Part shown: positions 1-5,720 of the stretch, one piece after another
How positions within the stretch are numbered: the first letter of the stretch is position 1
Layout of the letters: every line of letters starts with the position of its first letter
NCBI GenBank assembly: GCA_905210385.1
Contig: CAJLWS010000025.1
Coordinates: forward strand, 1 to 11,597
Source of the DNA: an uncultured Eubacteriales bacterium
Lineage (GTDB): Bacteria; Bacillota; Clostridia; Oscillospirales; Oscillospiraceae
Direction: 5' to 3'
Length of the DNA: 11,597 nucleotides
Notes under the pieces: generated by a model
What the model was told of the DNA's origin: nothing
Seen by the model: only the letters and a program-made list of their open reading frames with translations
Database searches by the model: none
Made by a program: the position numbers and the translations under genes

Positions 1-60
1 GGCGCACACCACACCTACCCGAATACCTTCCGCTACCAGATTGCCCTCATAGATCTTCAT
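1..60 (-). CDS. ribH: Lumazine synthase, N-terminal fragment (window edge)
   Basis: Only the first 20 codons are in the window, reading leftward from an ATG at 60-58. The peptide begins MKIYEGNLVAEG and runs into a hydrophobic strand (VGVVCA), as expected for 6,7-dimethyl-8-ribityllumazine synthase, which condenses the RibD-pathway pyrimidine with dihydroxybutanone phosphate in the cytoplasm. A strong ribosome binding site (AAGGAGG on the minus strand, 70-76) lies 9 bases upstream. The gene is 64 bases downstream of ribBA and is the last visible gene of the riboflavin operon, its usual place in Bacillota. The identification rests on the short N-terminus plus the operon context; the catalytic residues are outside the window. 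Confidence 0.88.
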   Translation of the reverse strand, partial: MKIYEGNLVAEGIRVGVVCA

Positions 61-124
61 GTTGCTTGTCCTCCTTAAATAGTAAATTCCCTATGATCCG
101 TTATTCTGCCAACAGGGACGGGGC

Positions 125-1327
125 TCAATACCGGACCAGGTGTCCCATCCGCCGCTGCTTGGTCCGCAGATAGCCGAGGTCCTCCGCCGTGGCGGGCATC
201 TGGATGGGAACCCGCTCCACGATCTCCAGGCCGAAGTCGGACAGCTGGTAGATCTTGTCCGGGTTGTTGGTGAGAAGCCGCATGGTCCTGACCCCCAGGT
301 CCCGGAGGATCTGGGCCCCGATCCAGTACTCCCGCAGGTCCGGGGCAAAGCCCAGGCGCACATTGGCGTCCACGGTGTCCAGCCCCTGCTCCTGGAGGGC
401 GTAGGCCTTCAGCTTGTTGATCAGGCCGATGCCCCGGCCCTCCTGGCGCATGTACAGCACCACACCCCGGCCCTCCGCCTCGATCTGTCCCATGGCGGCG
501 GCCAGCTGCTCCCCGCAGTCACAGCGCCTGGAGCCAAACACGTCCCCGGTGAGGCACTCGGAGTGGACCCGGCACAGCACGTTCTCCCCGCCGCCGATGT
601 CCCCCTTTACCAGGGCCACATGGTGCTCCCCGGTCAGGTCGTTCACATAGCCGTAGATCTGGAAGTCCCCGTATTTGGTGGGCAGGTGGGCGGAGGCCTC
701 ACGGACCACATGCTTGTCGTGGCGGCGGCAGTAGTCCTGGAGGGCCTGGATGGTCAGCACCTTCAGCCCCCACTCCCCGGCCTTCTCCAAGAGCTCCGTG
801 GTGCGCATCATGGTGCCGTCGTCCCGCATGATCTCACAGCACAGGCCGCAGGGGACCAGGCCCGCCAGGCGGCACAGGTCCACCGTGGCCTCTGTGTGGC
901 CGCCCCGCACCAGCACGCCGCCCCGCCGGGCAGTCAGGGGGAACACATGGCCGGGCCGGCGCAGATCCTCCGGCCGAGTGTCCGGGTCCACGCACTTGCG
1001 GCAGGTGTAGCCCCGCTCTTCCGCGCTGATGCCGGTGGTGGTGTCCACATGGTCGATGGACACGGTGAAGGCGGTGGCGTGGTTGTCGGTGTTCACTTTC
1101 ACCATCTGCTCCAGCCCCAGCCGGTCCGCGATCTCGGCGCTCATGGGGGTGCAGATCAGTCCCTTGGCGTGGGTGGCCATGAAGTTGACGTTCTCCGTGG
1201 TGGCGAGCTGGGCAGCGCAGATCAGATCCCCCTCGTTCTCCCGGTCCGGGTCGTCAATGGTGAGGATGAGGCGGCCGGCACGCAGTTCCTCCAGCGCCTC
1301 CTCCACCGTGCAGAATTGGGATTCCAT
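125..1327 (-). CDS. ribBA: Bifunctional DHBP synthase / GTP cyclohydrolase II
   Basis: This 400-residue cytoplasmic enzyme feeds both branches of riboflavin synthesis. The N-terminal half (about 1-205) makes 3,4-dihydroxy-2-butanone 4-phosphate from ribulose 5-phosphate: the acidic metal-binding loop DDPDRENEGDL is at 25-35, RRPGHVFPL at 123-131 and the metal-ligand HTEAT at 144-148. The C-terminal half (about 206-400) is GTP cyclohydrolase II: the zinc cysteines are C258, C269 and C271 (SECLTGDVFGSRRCDCG) and the nucleotide-binding RQEGRGIGL is at 294-302. The length is normal for RibBA fusions and no key residue is missing. The ATG start is supported by an AAGGAGG site just upstream, and only 17 bases separate it from the ribE stop. 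It is co-transcribed with ribD and ribE under the FMN riboswitch. Confidence 0.97.
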   Translation of the reverse strand: MESQFCTVEEALEELRAGRLILTIDDPDRENEGDLICAAQLATTENVNFMATHAKGLICTPMSAEIADRLGLEQMVKVNTDNHATAFTVSIDHVDTTTGISAEERGYTCRKCVDPDTRPEDLRRPGHVFPLTARRGGVLVRGGHTEATVDLCRLAGLVPCGLCCEIMRDDGTMMRTTELLEKAGEWGLKVLTIQALQDYCRRHDKHVVREASAHLPTKYGDFQIYGYVNDLTGEHHVALVKGDIGGGENVLCRVHSECLTGDVFGSRRCDCGEQLAAAMGQIEAEGRGVVLYMRQEGRGIGLINKLKAYALQEQGLDTVDANVRLGFAPDLREYWIGAQILRDLGVRTMRLLTNNPDKIYQLSDFGLEIVERVPIQMPATAEDLGYLRTKQRRMGHLVRY

Positions 1328-1344
1328 GGGTCATTCCTCCTTGT

Positions 1345-1992
1345 TCAAAATCCGTTTTCCATCAAAAATTCCAAGGAGAGGCCGGCCCTGGGGGCGGCGG
1401 GCTCCGCCGGGCGCAGCAGCTTCTCCACATACTTGCCGATGATATCTGTCTCCAGGTTCACCACATCCCCGGACCGTTTCCGGCCCAGCGCGGTCACCGC
1501 CGCCGTGTGGGGAATCACGGACACGGAGAACCGGTCCGCCTCCACGGCTGCCACTGTCAGGGAGATGCCGTCCATGGCGATGGAGCCCTTCTCCACGATG
1601 TACCGTAGCAGGGCGGGGGATGCTTCTACCGTGTACCACAGGGCGTTGTCATCCCGGCGGACCTGCGTGATGGCGCCGGTGCCGTCGATGTGGCCGGAGA
1701 CAATGTGGCCCCCGAACCGGCTGTCTGCCGCCATGGCCCGCTCCAGGTTCACCGGGCTCCCCGGCGCCAGGGCCCCCAGGGAGGAGCGGTTCAAGGTCTC
1801 GTGCATCACGTCGGCGGGGGAGCCGCCGCCGTCCACGGATGTGGCGGTGAGGCAGACCCCGTTCACCGCCACGCTGTCGCCGGTTTTCAGGTCCGCCAGC
1901 ACCGTCTCCGCTCCGATGGACAGCACCGCCGAGCGGGTGCCCCGCCGGATGGAGCGGATCGCCCCGATTTCCTCAATGATTCCTGTGAACAT
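1345..1992 (-). CDS. ribE: Riboflavin synthase, alpha subunit
   Basis: The 215-residue protein catalyses dismutation of two 6,7-dimethyl-8-ribityllumazine molecules to riboflavin and the pyrimidine precursor. It begins with the family signature MFTGIIEEIG and has two lumazine-binding barrels: about 1-92 (GDSVAVNGVCLTA at 38-50) and about 93-190 (FGGHIVSGHIDGTG at 93-106, then DGISLTVAAV at 141-150). The final 20 or so residues are an alanine- and proline-rich tail of the kind that varies in the family. The start codon lies inside ribD, overlapping its end by 20 bases, with GGAAGGAGAGG upstream, so the two genes are probably translationally coupled. It is named ribE after Bacillus subtilis; in Escherichia coli the equivalent gene is ribC. 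Confidence 0.97.
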   Translation of the reverse strand: MFTGIIEEIGAIRSIRRGTRSAVLSIGAETVLADLKTGDSVAVNGVCLTATSVDGGGSPADVMHETLNRSSLGALAPGSPVNLERAMAADSRFGGHIVSGHIDGTGAITQVRRDDNALWYTVEASPALLRYIVEKGSIAMDGISLTVAAVEADRFSVSVIPHTAAVTALGRKRSGDVVNLETDIIGKYVEKLLRPAEPAAPRAGLSLEFLMENGF

Positions 1993-3079
1993 CCGCGTCC
2001 ACCTCTCCTTCCAGCAAAAAGTCCTCGCCCAGCCGGGTGACGGTTGGACTCCGTAGATGCGCCGCCTGGGCTGGGAGCTCCACCCCTGCCCCCTCCACCG
2101 GAGACTTGGCGGCTCCGCCGCCGAAGAGCTTGGGGGCGATGTAGGCCTGCACCCGCTGGACCAGCCCCGCCTCCAGCATGGCCCAGTTCAGGGCGCCGCC
2201 GCCCTCCAGCAGCACGCCGTCGATCTCCGCCGTCCCCAGGCGGTCCATCAGGGCGGCCAGGTCCACATGGCCCTCCCGCTCCGGCAGTGTCCAGACCTGA
2301 CAGCCGGCGGCGGTATAGGGGGCGATTTTTTCGCCGTCCGTCTCACAGGTGGCCAGGATGGTCTCCGCCTCCCCGGCGGTGCGGACGACCCGGCTCTCCA
2401 ATGGGGTCCGCAAATGAGTGTCGCAGATGATCCGCACCGGGTTCCGGCCGCCCTCCATCCGGCAGGTCAGCAGGGGATCGTCCGAGAGCACCGTGCCCAC
2501 GCCCGCCAGGATGCCCCGGTAGCGGTGCCGGTCCCGGTGGACTCGCCGCCGGGCCGCCTCCCCGGTGATCCACTGGGAGGTCCCGGTGGCCGTGGCGATT
2601 TTCCCGTCCAGGGTCATGGCGTACTTCATCACCACATAGGGGCGTTTGGTGCGGATATAGTGGAAGAACACCGGGTTCAGCGCGTCGCACTGCTCCCGCA
2701 GCACCCCGGTCTCCACCTCCACCCCATGGGTCCGGAGGAGCTCCACGCCCTTGCCCGCCACCAGCGGGTTGGGGTCCATGCTGCCCACCACCACCCGGCG
2801 GATGCCGGCGGCCAGGATGGCCTCGGTGCAGGGGGGCTGGCGGCCCGTATGGCAGCAAGGCTCCAAGGTGACGTACAGCACGGCCCCCGCCGGGTCCTCC
2901 CGGCAGTCGGCCAGGGCGGCCCGCTCCGCGTGGAGCCCGCCGCACCGCTCATGCCACCCCCGGCCGATGACGCACCCGTCCTTCACCAGCACGGCGCCCA
3001 CCAGTGGATTGGGGCTGACCCAGCCCACGCCCCGCTCCGCCAGCTCCACGGCCAGCGCCATATAGGAGCTGTCATCCAT
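1973..3079 (-). CDS. ribD: Bifunctional pyrimidine deaminase / reductase RibD
   Basis: The first gene of the operon encodes 368 residues that carry out the second and third steps from GTP: deamination of the pyrimidine ring, then NADPH-dependent reduction of the ribosyl side chain. The N-terminal cytidine-deaminase-like domain (about 5-145) has the zinc and proton-shuttle motif HAE at 50-52 and the cysteine ligands in EPCCHTGRQPPC (C75, C84). The reductase domain (about 147-368) starts at RPYVVMKYAMTLDGKIA and contains DGVLLEGGGALN. The reading frame stays open a further 58 codons upstream to 3253, through the terminator and into the riboswitch, but the start at 3079 is chosen because it has GGAGGTG at 3086-3092 at good spacing and begins the conserved protein. 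Confidence 0.97.
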   Translation of the reverse strand: MDDSSYMALAVELAERGVGWVSPNPLVGAVLVKDGCVIGRGWHERCGGLHAERAALADCREDPAGAVLYVTLEPCCHTGRQPPCTEAILAAGIRRVVVGSMDPNPLVAGKGVELLRTHGVEVETGVLREQCDALNPVFFHYIRTKRPYVVMKYAMTLDGKIATATGTSQWITGEAARRRVHRDRHRYRGILAGVGTVLSDDPLLTCRMEGGRNPVRIICDTHLRTPLESRVVRTAGEAETILATCETDGEKIAPYTAAGCQVWTLPEREGHVDLAALMDRLGTAEIDGVLLEGGGALNWAMLEAGLVQRVQAYIAPKLFGGGAAKSPVEGAGVELPAQAAHLRSPTVTRLGEDFLLEGEVDADVHRNH

Positions 3080-3093
3080 CTTCTTCACCTCCA

Positions 3094-3131
3094 AAAATGG
3101 AAAAATGCTCTGAACCAGTGGTCCAGAGCAT
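3094..3131 (-). terminator. Riboswitch-linked intrinsic terminator before ribD
   Basis: On the minus strand the arms ATGCTCTG (3131-3124) and CAGAGCAT (3112-3105) form a perfect 8-bp stem, extended past one mismatch by further pairs, and are followed by a U-rich run (TTTTTCCATTTTT). The hairpin sits directly in front of the ribD Shine-Dalgarno sequence, which begins inside the U-tract region. It fits the expression platform of the upstream FMN riboswitch: FMN binding would favour this hairpin and stop transcription before ribD. Confidence 0.85.
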
Positions 3132-3159
3132 CGTGAAAACGGGACGCACCCGCGCCCAC

Positions 3160-3199
3160 GGAAAACAAAACCGCTCCGGAATGTAACCATTCCAGAGCG
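3160..3199 (-). terminator. Second terminator-like hairpin in the rib leader
   Basis: On the minus strand CGCTCTGGAATG (3199-3188) pairs with CATTCCGGAGCG (3183-3172) around a 4-base loop, with one non-Watson-Crick position. It is followed by GTTTTGTTTTCC, a run of eight T in ten bases. It lies between the FMN aptamer and the terminator next to ribD. It shares the segment GCTCTGGA with the 5' arm of the downstream hairpin, so the two could exchange partners. It may be a second terminator or part of an antitermination switch. Confidence 0.6.
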
Positions 3200-3240
3200 A
3201 GCGTCCACGGGCGCAGGAAAGAGAGTTCCTGCAGTCACAC

Positions 3241-3348
3241 GATCTTCTTTCATCCAGACTTTACTGTCGGCCTTGGAGTTTCACCAAGTCTGCCTTTCGG
3301 CTCGCGGGCTGTACCGCCGGTGGGGAATTTCACCCCGCCCTGAAGATC
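3241..3348 (-). promoter_or_regulatory. FMN riboswitch (RFN element) aptamer
   Basis: The minus-strand sequence follows the RFN consensus closely. The closing P1 helix is GAAGATC (3348-3342) paired with GATCTTC (3247-3241). In between come the conserved blocks GGGTGAAATTCCCCACCGG, AGCCCGCGAGCC, a TTGGTGAAACTCC segment, and CCGACAGTAAAGTCTGGATG. This RNA binds flavin mononucleotide and lowers expression of riboflavin genes when the cofactor is plentiful. It starts about ten bases after the predicted transcription start and about 160 bases before the ribD start codon, leaving room for the terminators in the leader. Confidence 0.98.
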
Positions 3349-3365
3349 CTGATTCAGTTGAGATG

Positions 3366-3394
3366 ATTATAGGCCAAGGCGCTGGAATTGTCAA
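3366..3394 (-). promoter_or_regulatory. Consensus housekeeping promoter of the rib operon
   Basis: On the minus strand a perfect -35 box TTGACA (3394-3389) is separated by exactly 17 bases from a perfect -10 box TATAAT (3371-3366). Transcription would start near 3359, just upstream of the FMN riboswitch. This is the full sigma-A consensus, which suits an operon whose control is mainly by premature termination. Confidence 0.93.
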
Positions 3395-3621
3395 CCCTCT
3401 GGACAGCGCAGGGTTGCAGAATCTTTGTCCTCCCGCCAGGCATAGGCGGGTTTGCAGGCGCGGTTAAGGGGCATGCATTTACGCGGTTCTGGCAGAATGA
3501 TGCCGCCGCGCCAGGCCGCCCCGAATGTAGCGGCAGCCATTCCTCCGCGCCCTGCCGGAGGTACCGCAGGCATCCCCCCTCCCCCTTCCGTGTGAAAATT
3601 GAATGCGGAACCCACCAACCG
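3395..3621. other. Non-coding stretch holding the chromosome/element junction
   Basis: I recognise no gene here. Several frames are open only because the DNA is GC-rich, and none has a convincing start or family resemblance. Visible structure: an inverted repeat CCCGCC/GGCGGG at 3432-3450, just upstream of the rib promoter; a second, CCTCCG/CGGAGG, at about 3542-3560; and a C-rich tract (3574-3586) of which 13 bases recur exactly at 9025-9037. The left boundary of the mobile element must lie between the rib promoter and the primase remnant at 3684, so the attachment site is probably in this stretch or just after it. I could not pick out its core sequence. Confidence 0.5.
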
Positions 3622-3669
3622 GCGCTTGACATTTTCCTTGTGAGAATGACAGGCGCTTTTCTTATTTTT
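3622..3669 (+). terminator. Rightward intrinsic terminator at the left end of the element
   Basis: GCGCTTGACATTTTCC pairs with GAGAATGACAGGCGC (3642-3656) in a long imperfect stem with one internal mismatch and G-T pairs. It is followed by TTTTCTTATTTTT (3657-3669). The TTGACA inside the left arm looks like a -35 box, but no -10 box stands at proper spacing, so a terminator is the better reading. No rightward gene lies just upstream, so it may shield the element from outside transcription or be left over from a lost gene. Confidence 0.65.
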
Positions 3670-3683
3670 GGAGGATTTGCCTA

Positions 3684-3857
3684 TTGAATGTATTTGAAAC
3701 GGTGAAACAGTCTGTTACCACCCGGCAGGCTGCCCTGCTGCAGGCGTGGGCCTTCTCCGTCGATGTTTTGCCGGAACACCGCCTCAAATTCTGCGGGGGA
3801 AATAAAACAAAGAAAAGCCTCCGCCATTTACAGAAAGCCCGTGTCCCGCTATACTGA
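3684..3857 (+). pseudogene. Remnant of a CHC2-type DNA primase, N-terminal piece
   Basis: Reading from a TTG codon, with GGAGG at 3670-3674 and usable spacing, the first residues are (M)NVFETVKQSVTTRQAA. From memory this matches the start of CHC2 zinc-finger primases common on clostridial mobile elements. After this block the frame loses similarity, and a stop follows at 57 codons, against several hundred in intact proteins. The zinc-finger cysteine block is absent. In another frame just after the break a CC...PSM pattern appears that could be the wreck of the CCPFH...TPSM motif, which suggests deletion plus frameshift. Intact members would make primers for replication of the transferred strand. 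It could instead be a short expressed peptide, which I think less likely. Confidence 0.55.
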
Positions 3858-3883
3858 AGGCAGGAAAAATGGAGGTGCAGTTG

Positions 3884-4591
3884 ATGGCGGGCAGACGAAT
3901 CTGCGCCGGGTACTACCGGCGGTACGACGGCAAGGTGGTCTACGTGATTTCCACGGCCACGGATAATGACACCAGAGAGGAAACGGTCATTTGGACTACC
4001 TATCCCTTTGCGGATGTTCCCAAGTACTGCACCTCCACCAAAAAGTCCTTCTGCGCATTCGTGGAAGCAGACGGAGAGCGGAAAGCCAAGTACAAGCGGC
4101 TGATGAATATGAAGATCTCGGAGGCCGCCATCGAGCGACTGGAGGATGAAGGCTTCCGGGGGCCGGTGCGAAAACAACATCAGCGGCAGTTGGAGGAAGA
4201 ATACGACTCCCGAGAGTATCAGCGGTCTCTCTCCTACCTCGCATACGCGAAAGATCTCTGCGAGCACTACAACTTCGACCGGAGCAAATATCGCCTCTGC
4301 ATGAAAGAAAAGCGGTTCACCGCCATCACACGAAGTGACTTCGCCAAACTGAAAGAGGATCTGCAATTTCTGGACAACGCCCTGAAAACAGTGCTGTTGG
4401 AATACCGGGACTACTTCCGGGAGCGGTTCGTGGAGGGCCTGTCCATCCGCAAGTACGCCGAGGCACACCAGCTGAACCGAGGCAGCGTGGACTATATGCA
4501 AAAGAAGTTTTTCTCTGCCCTGGCTCGTCTGTTGAAAGAGCGGGACGAAGCAGAGGGCAGGTACCGACTGCGGAAACCGGCGCAAAACTGA
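3884..4591 (+). CDS. DUF1653-like domain joined to a sigma-70-like C-terminus
   Basis: The 235-residue protein appears to join two parts. Residues about 8-71 follow the DUF1653 pattern (GYYRRYDGK, then VISTATDNDTREETVIW, then F..FVEADG.....YKRL). Residues about 105-230 are helical and charged and end in a helix-turn-helix, GLSIRKYAEAHQLNRGSVDY (185-204), of the kind found in region 4 of small sigma-70-like factors on clostridial mobile elements. It has no membrane segment or signal peptide. The ATG at 3884 is preferred to the one at 3869 because GGAGGTG lies 7 bases upstream of it and overlaps the earlier codon. A strong terminator follows, so it forms its own transcription unit ahead of the excisionase gene. 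A role in controlling the element's promoters is inferred; it could be a plain DNA-binding protein without sigma activity. Confidence 0.75.
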   Translation: MAGRRICAGYYRRYDGKVVYVISTATDNDTREETVIWTTYPFADVPKYCTSTKKSFCAFVEADGERKAKYKRLMNMKISEAAIERLEDEGFRGPVRKQHQRQLEEEYDSREYQRSLSYLAYAKDLCEHYNFDRSKYRLCMKEKRFTAITRSDFAKLKEDLQFLDNALKTVLLEYRDYFRERFVEGLSIRKYAEAHQLNRGSVDYMQKKFFSALARLLKERDEAEGRYRLRKPAQN

Positions 4592-4606
4592 ATCGACCCA
4601 ACACTG

Positions 4607-4645
4607 AGCGGAGTGTCTGCTGACAAAGCAGGCGCTCCGCTTTTC
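4607..4645 (+). terminator. Intrinsic terminator after the sigma-like gene
   Basis: AGCGGAG (4607-4613) pairs with CTCCGCT (4635-4641), with an inner CTGCT/AGCAG stem and a GACAA loop, followed by a T run (4641-4644). It lies 16 bases after the stop codon and separates the regulator from the xis-mob unit. Confidence 0.85.
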
Positions 4646-4673
4646 TGTCAGAAATATGTCAAAAGGATATTAT
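4645..4673 (+). promoter_or_regulatory. Probable promoter of the xis-mob gene group
   Basis: A -35-like CTGTCA (4645-4650), 17 bases, then a -10 box TATTAT (4668-4673) stand right after the terminator and about 100 bases before the excisionase-like start codon. Two TGTCA copies fall inside it, one in the -35 box and one exactly 11 bases further on, which suggests an operator overlapping the promoter. Confidence 0.6.
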
Positions 4674-4730
4674 TCCCCCAATACATAGTGAGGGGGGTAA
4701 AAGAGGCACAGTTGTGTCAATTCTATGTCA
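4646..4730 (+). repeat. Two pairs of TGTCA direct repeats at 11-bp spacing
   Basis: TGTCA occurs at 4646-4650 and 4657-4661, and again at 4715-4719 and 4726-4730. Start-to-start distance inside each pair is 11 bases, about one helical turn, and the two pairs are offset by 69 bases. A C5...G6 inverted element (4675-4697) lies between them. The layout resembles binding sites for a small HTH protein or short iterons. The first pair overlaps the promoter and the second lies in the leader before the excisionase-like gene. Confidence 0.55.
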
Positions 4731-4774
4731 CTTGAGAAATGTCTTCGGGTAAAGTAGTAGAGGGGGTAATCAAA

Positions 4775-4984
4775 ATGAAAGAGTCTGCCTACAAAAATTA
4801 TGCGGAGCTGCCGCTGTTTCTCAACTCAAAAACAGTGGCGAAGGTATTGGGCGTCTCACCGTCCAGCGGATATGAACTGATGCACGAGCCGGGCTTCCCG
4901 GTACTGCGCATCGGCAACAGGATGGTGGTACCCAAGGAGCAGTTCATCCAGTGGGTGAAGGAACACACAGGAGGCGGCACATGA
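4775..4984 (+). CDS. Excisionase-like helix-turn-helix protein
   Basis: This 69-residue protein has the Xis/AlpA-type winged HTH pattern: LFLNSKTVAKVLGVSPSSGYELMH (15-37), then a wing FPVLRIGNRMVVPKEQFIQWV (41-61). Such proteins bend DNA at attachment sites to steer a tyrosine recombinase toward excision, and many also act as regulators. The ATG at 4775 is chosen over the in-frame one at 4739 because AGGGGG (4761-4766) lies 8 bases upstream and the domain begins right after. The stop overlaps the next start (ATGA at 4981-4984), so the two genes are probably translationally coupled. It lies far from the recombinases, at the head of the mobilization genes, so a purely regulatory job is possible. 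Confidence 0.8.
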   Translation: MKESAYKNYAELPLFLNSKTVAKVLGVSPSSGYELMHEPGFPVLRIGNRMVVPKEQFIQWVKEHTGGGT

Positions 4985-5397
4985 GATACAGCAAGTACAG
5001 CGGGCGCGGAAATTTTTTCTCTCTGCCCAACGAAGTGTTTCTCCTGGGTCTAAGTGCCGGAGAGTTATCTGTGTACAGTTTTCTGAAACGGTGTGAAAAC
5101 CGAAAGACACATCAGTGCTGGCCCAGCATCAAAACCATTGGACAAGCAGTGCGGATGAGCGAGAATACCGTCCGCAAGTACATCCGTCAGTTGGAGGAGC
5201 GAGGACTTATCACCGCAGAGCCCACAGAGGTCATCACCAAGACAGGAGAAAAGCGAAACGGAAATCTGCTGTTCACCCTCCGGCCCATCAGAGAGGTGAT
5301 CGACGAACACTATGCAAGCCAGTTAGCGGAGTTGGAGCTGGCAACGGAGCGCCAGCGTGTAGCAAAACTCCTGCGGGAGCGGGAAAGCCCCGCATGA
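4981..5397 (+). CDS. Winged-helix protein, replication-initiator-like
   Basis: The 138-residue protein has a central HTH_36-type winged helix: LSAGELSVYSFLKRCENR (24-41), CWPSIKTIGQAVRMSENTVR (46-65), KYIRQLEERGLI (66-77), then a basic beta wing (EVITKTGEKRNGN) and a charged C-terminal helix (about 103-137). The CWPSI.TIG...MSE.TVR.YI..LEE.GLI pattern is typical of N-terminal domains of plasmid replication initiators and of short stand-alone relatives on integrative elements. AGGAGG lies just upstream of the ATG, which overlaps the stop of the excisionase-like gene by four bases. Replication of the excised circle or transcriptional control are both possible, and no catalytic replication domain is present. 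The non-coding stretch with many hairpins follows directly. Confidence 0.75.
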   Translation: MRYSKYSGRGNFFSLPNEVFLLGLSAGELSVYSFLKRCENRKTHQCWPSIKTIGQAVRMSENTVRKYIRQLEERGLITAEPTEVITKTGEKRNGNLLFTLRPIREVIDEHYASQLAELELATERQRVAKLLRERESPA

Positions 5398-5428
5398 CCG
5401 CCTGTGAGCCGCTGTGTGCCCCGATCAC

Positions 5429-5455
5429 GGGAGGGGCAGAGTCCCTGCCCCTCCC
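5429..5455. repeat. Perfect 11-bp inverted repeat
   Basis: GGGAGGGGCAG and CTGCCCCTCCC form a very stable stem with a 5-base loop, shortly after the winged-helix gene. No T run follows on either strand, so it is not a typical terminator. It may be a stem in the transfer or replication origin, or a structure that protects or pauses the transcript. Confidence 0.7.
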
Positions 5456-5592
5456 AGCGGATAGAGACCGGATTTGGGCCGCTGTTCCCCCTCTTTGGAG
5501 AGAGGACTCTCCCCATTCTGGGTTCTTTACGGGGGACGAAAGAAAAAGCAGGAGAAAGCCCTGGCGCTTTTGTGGCGTCCGGACGGTCACTT

Positions 5593-5611
5593 CCGCCCGC
5601 AGTGCGGGCGG
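5593..5611. repeat. Perfect 9-bp palindrome in the oriT candidate
   Basis: CCGCCCGCA, a single G, then TGCGGGCGG form a near-continuous palindrome. It lies about 135 bases before the ribbon-helix-helix gene and just ahead of the first TGACGCT repeat. It is a plausible binding or folding site for relaxosome proteins. Confidence 0.7.
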
Positions 5612-5628
5612 TTTCCGGGGACGGAGGC

Positions 5629-5720
5629 TGACGCTTTTTCAACCAACCAAACCTGCGGTTGACGCTATTTCCAGAAAAACTGGCGAGTACCCCCGCCGTT
5701 GCGGGATATTCGCTGACGCT
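5629..5720 (+). repeat. Three copies of TGACGCT before the mobilization genes
   Basis: Copies are at 5629-5635, 5660-5666 and 5714-5720. All lie on the plus strand and the last two continue with AT. Spacing is 31 and 54 bases, so they are not a regular iteron array. Their position suggests sites for the ribbon-helix-helix protein or the relaxase. Confidence 0.5.

Noticed and set aside
140..2056. Long plus-strand open frame of 638 codons opposite ribBA and ribE
   Set aside because: It is antisense to two unmistakable enzymes, has proline/histidine/glycine-rich composition typical of GC-rich antisense frames, and shows no domain.
2057..3136. Plus-strand open frame of 359 codons opposite ribD
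   Set aside because: It is the antisense shadow of ribD and the leader, with the same biased composition and no recognisable motif.
3080..3253. N-terminal extension of ribD by 58 codons
   Set aside because: It would translate the terminators and part of the riboswitch; RibD proteins start near MDDSSYM, where a good GGAGGTG site stands.
3626..3656. TTGACA taken as a promoter -35 box
   Set aside because: There is no -10 box at suitable distance, and the sequence forms the arm of a hairpin followed by a T run.
3273..3687. Short open frames on both strands in the junction region
   Set aside because: Three or more frames are open at once, none has a convincing ribosome binding site, and one runs through the riboswitch.
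3662..4585. Minus-strand open frame of 307 codons opposite the sigma-like gene
   Set aside because: The plus-strand protein has recognisable domain patterns and a good start, while this one is an antisense shadow with no motif.
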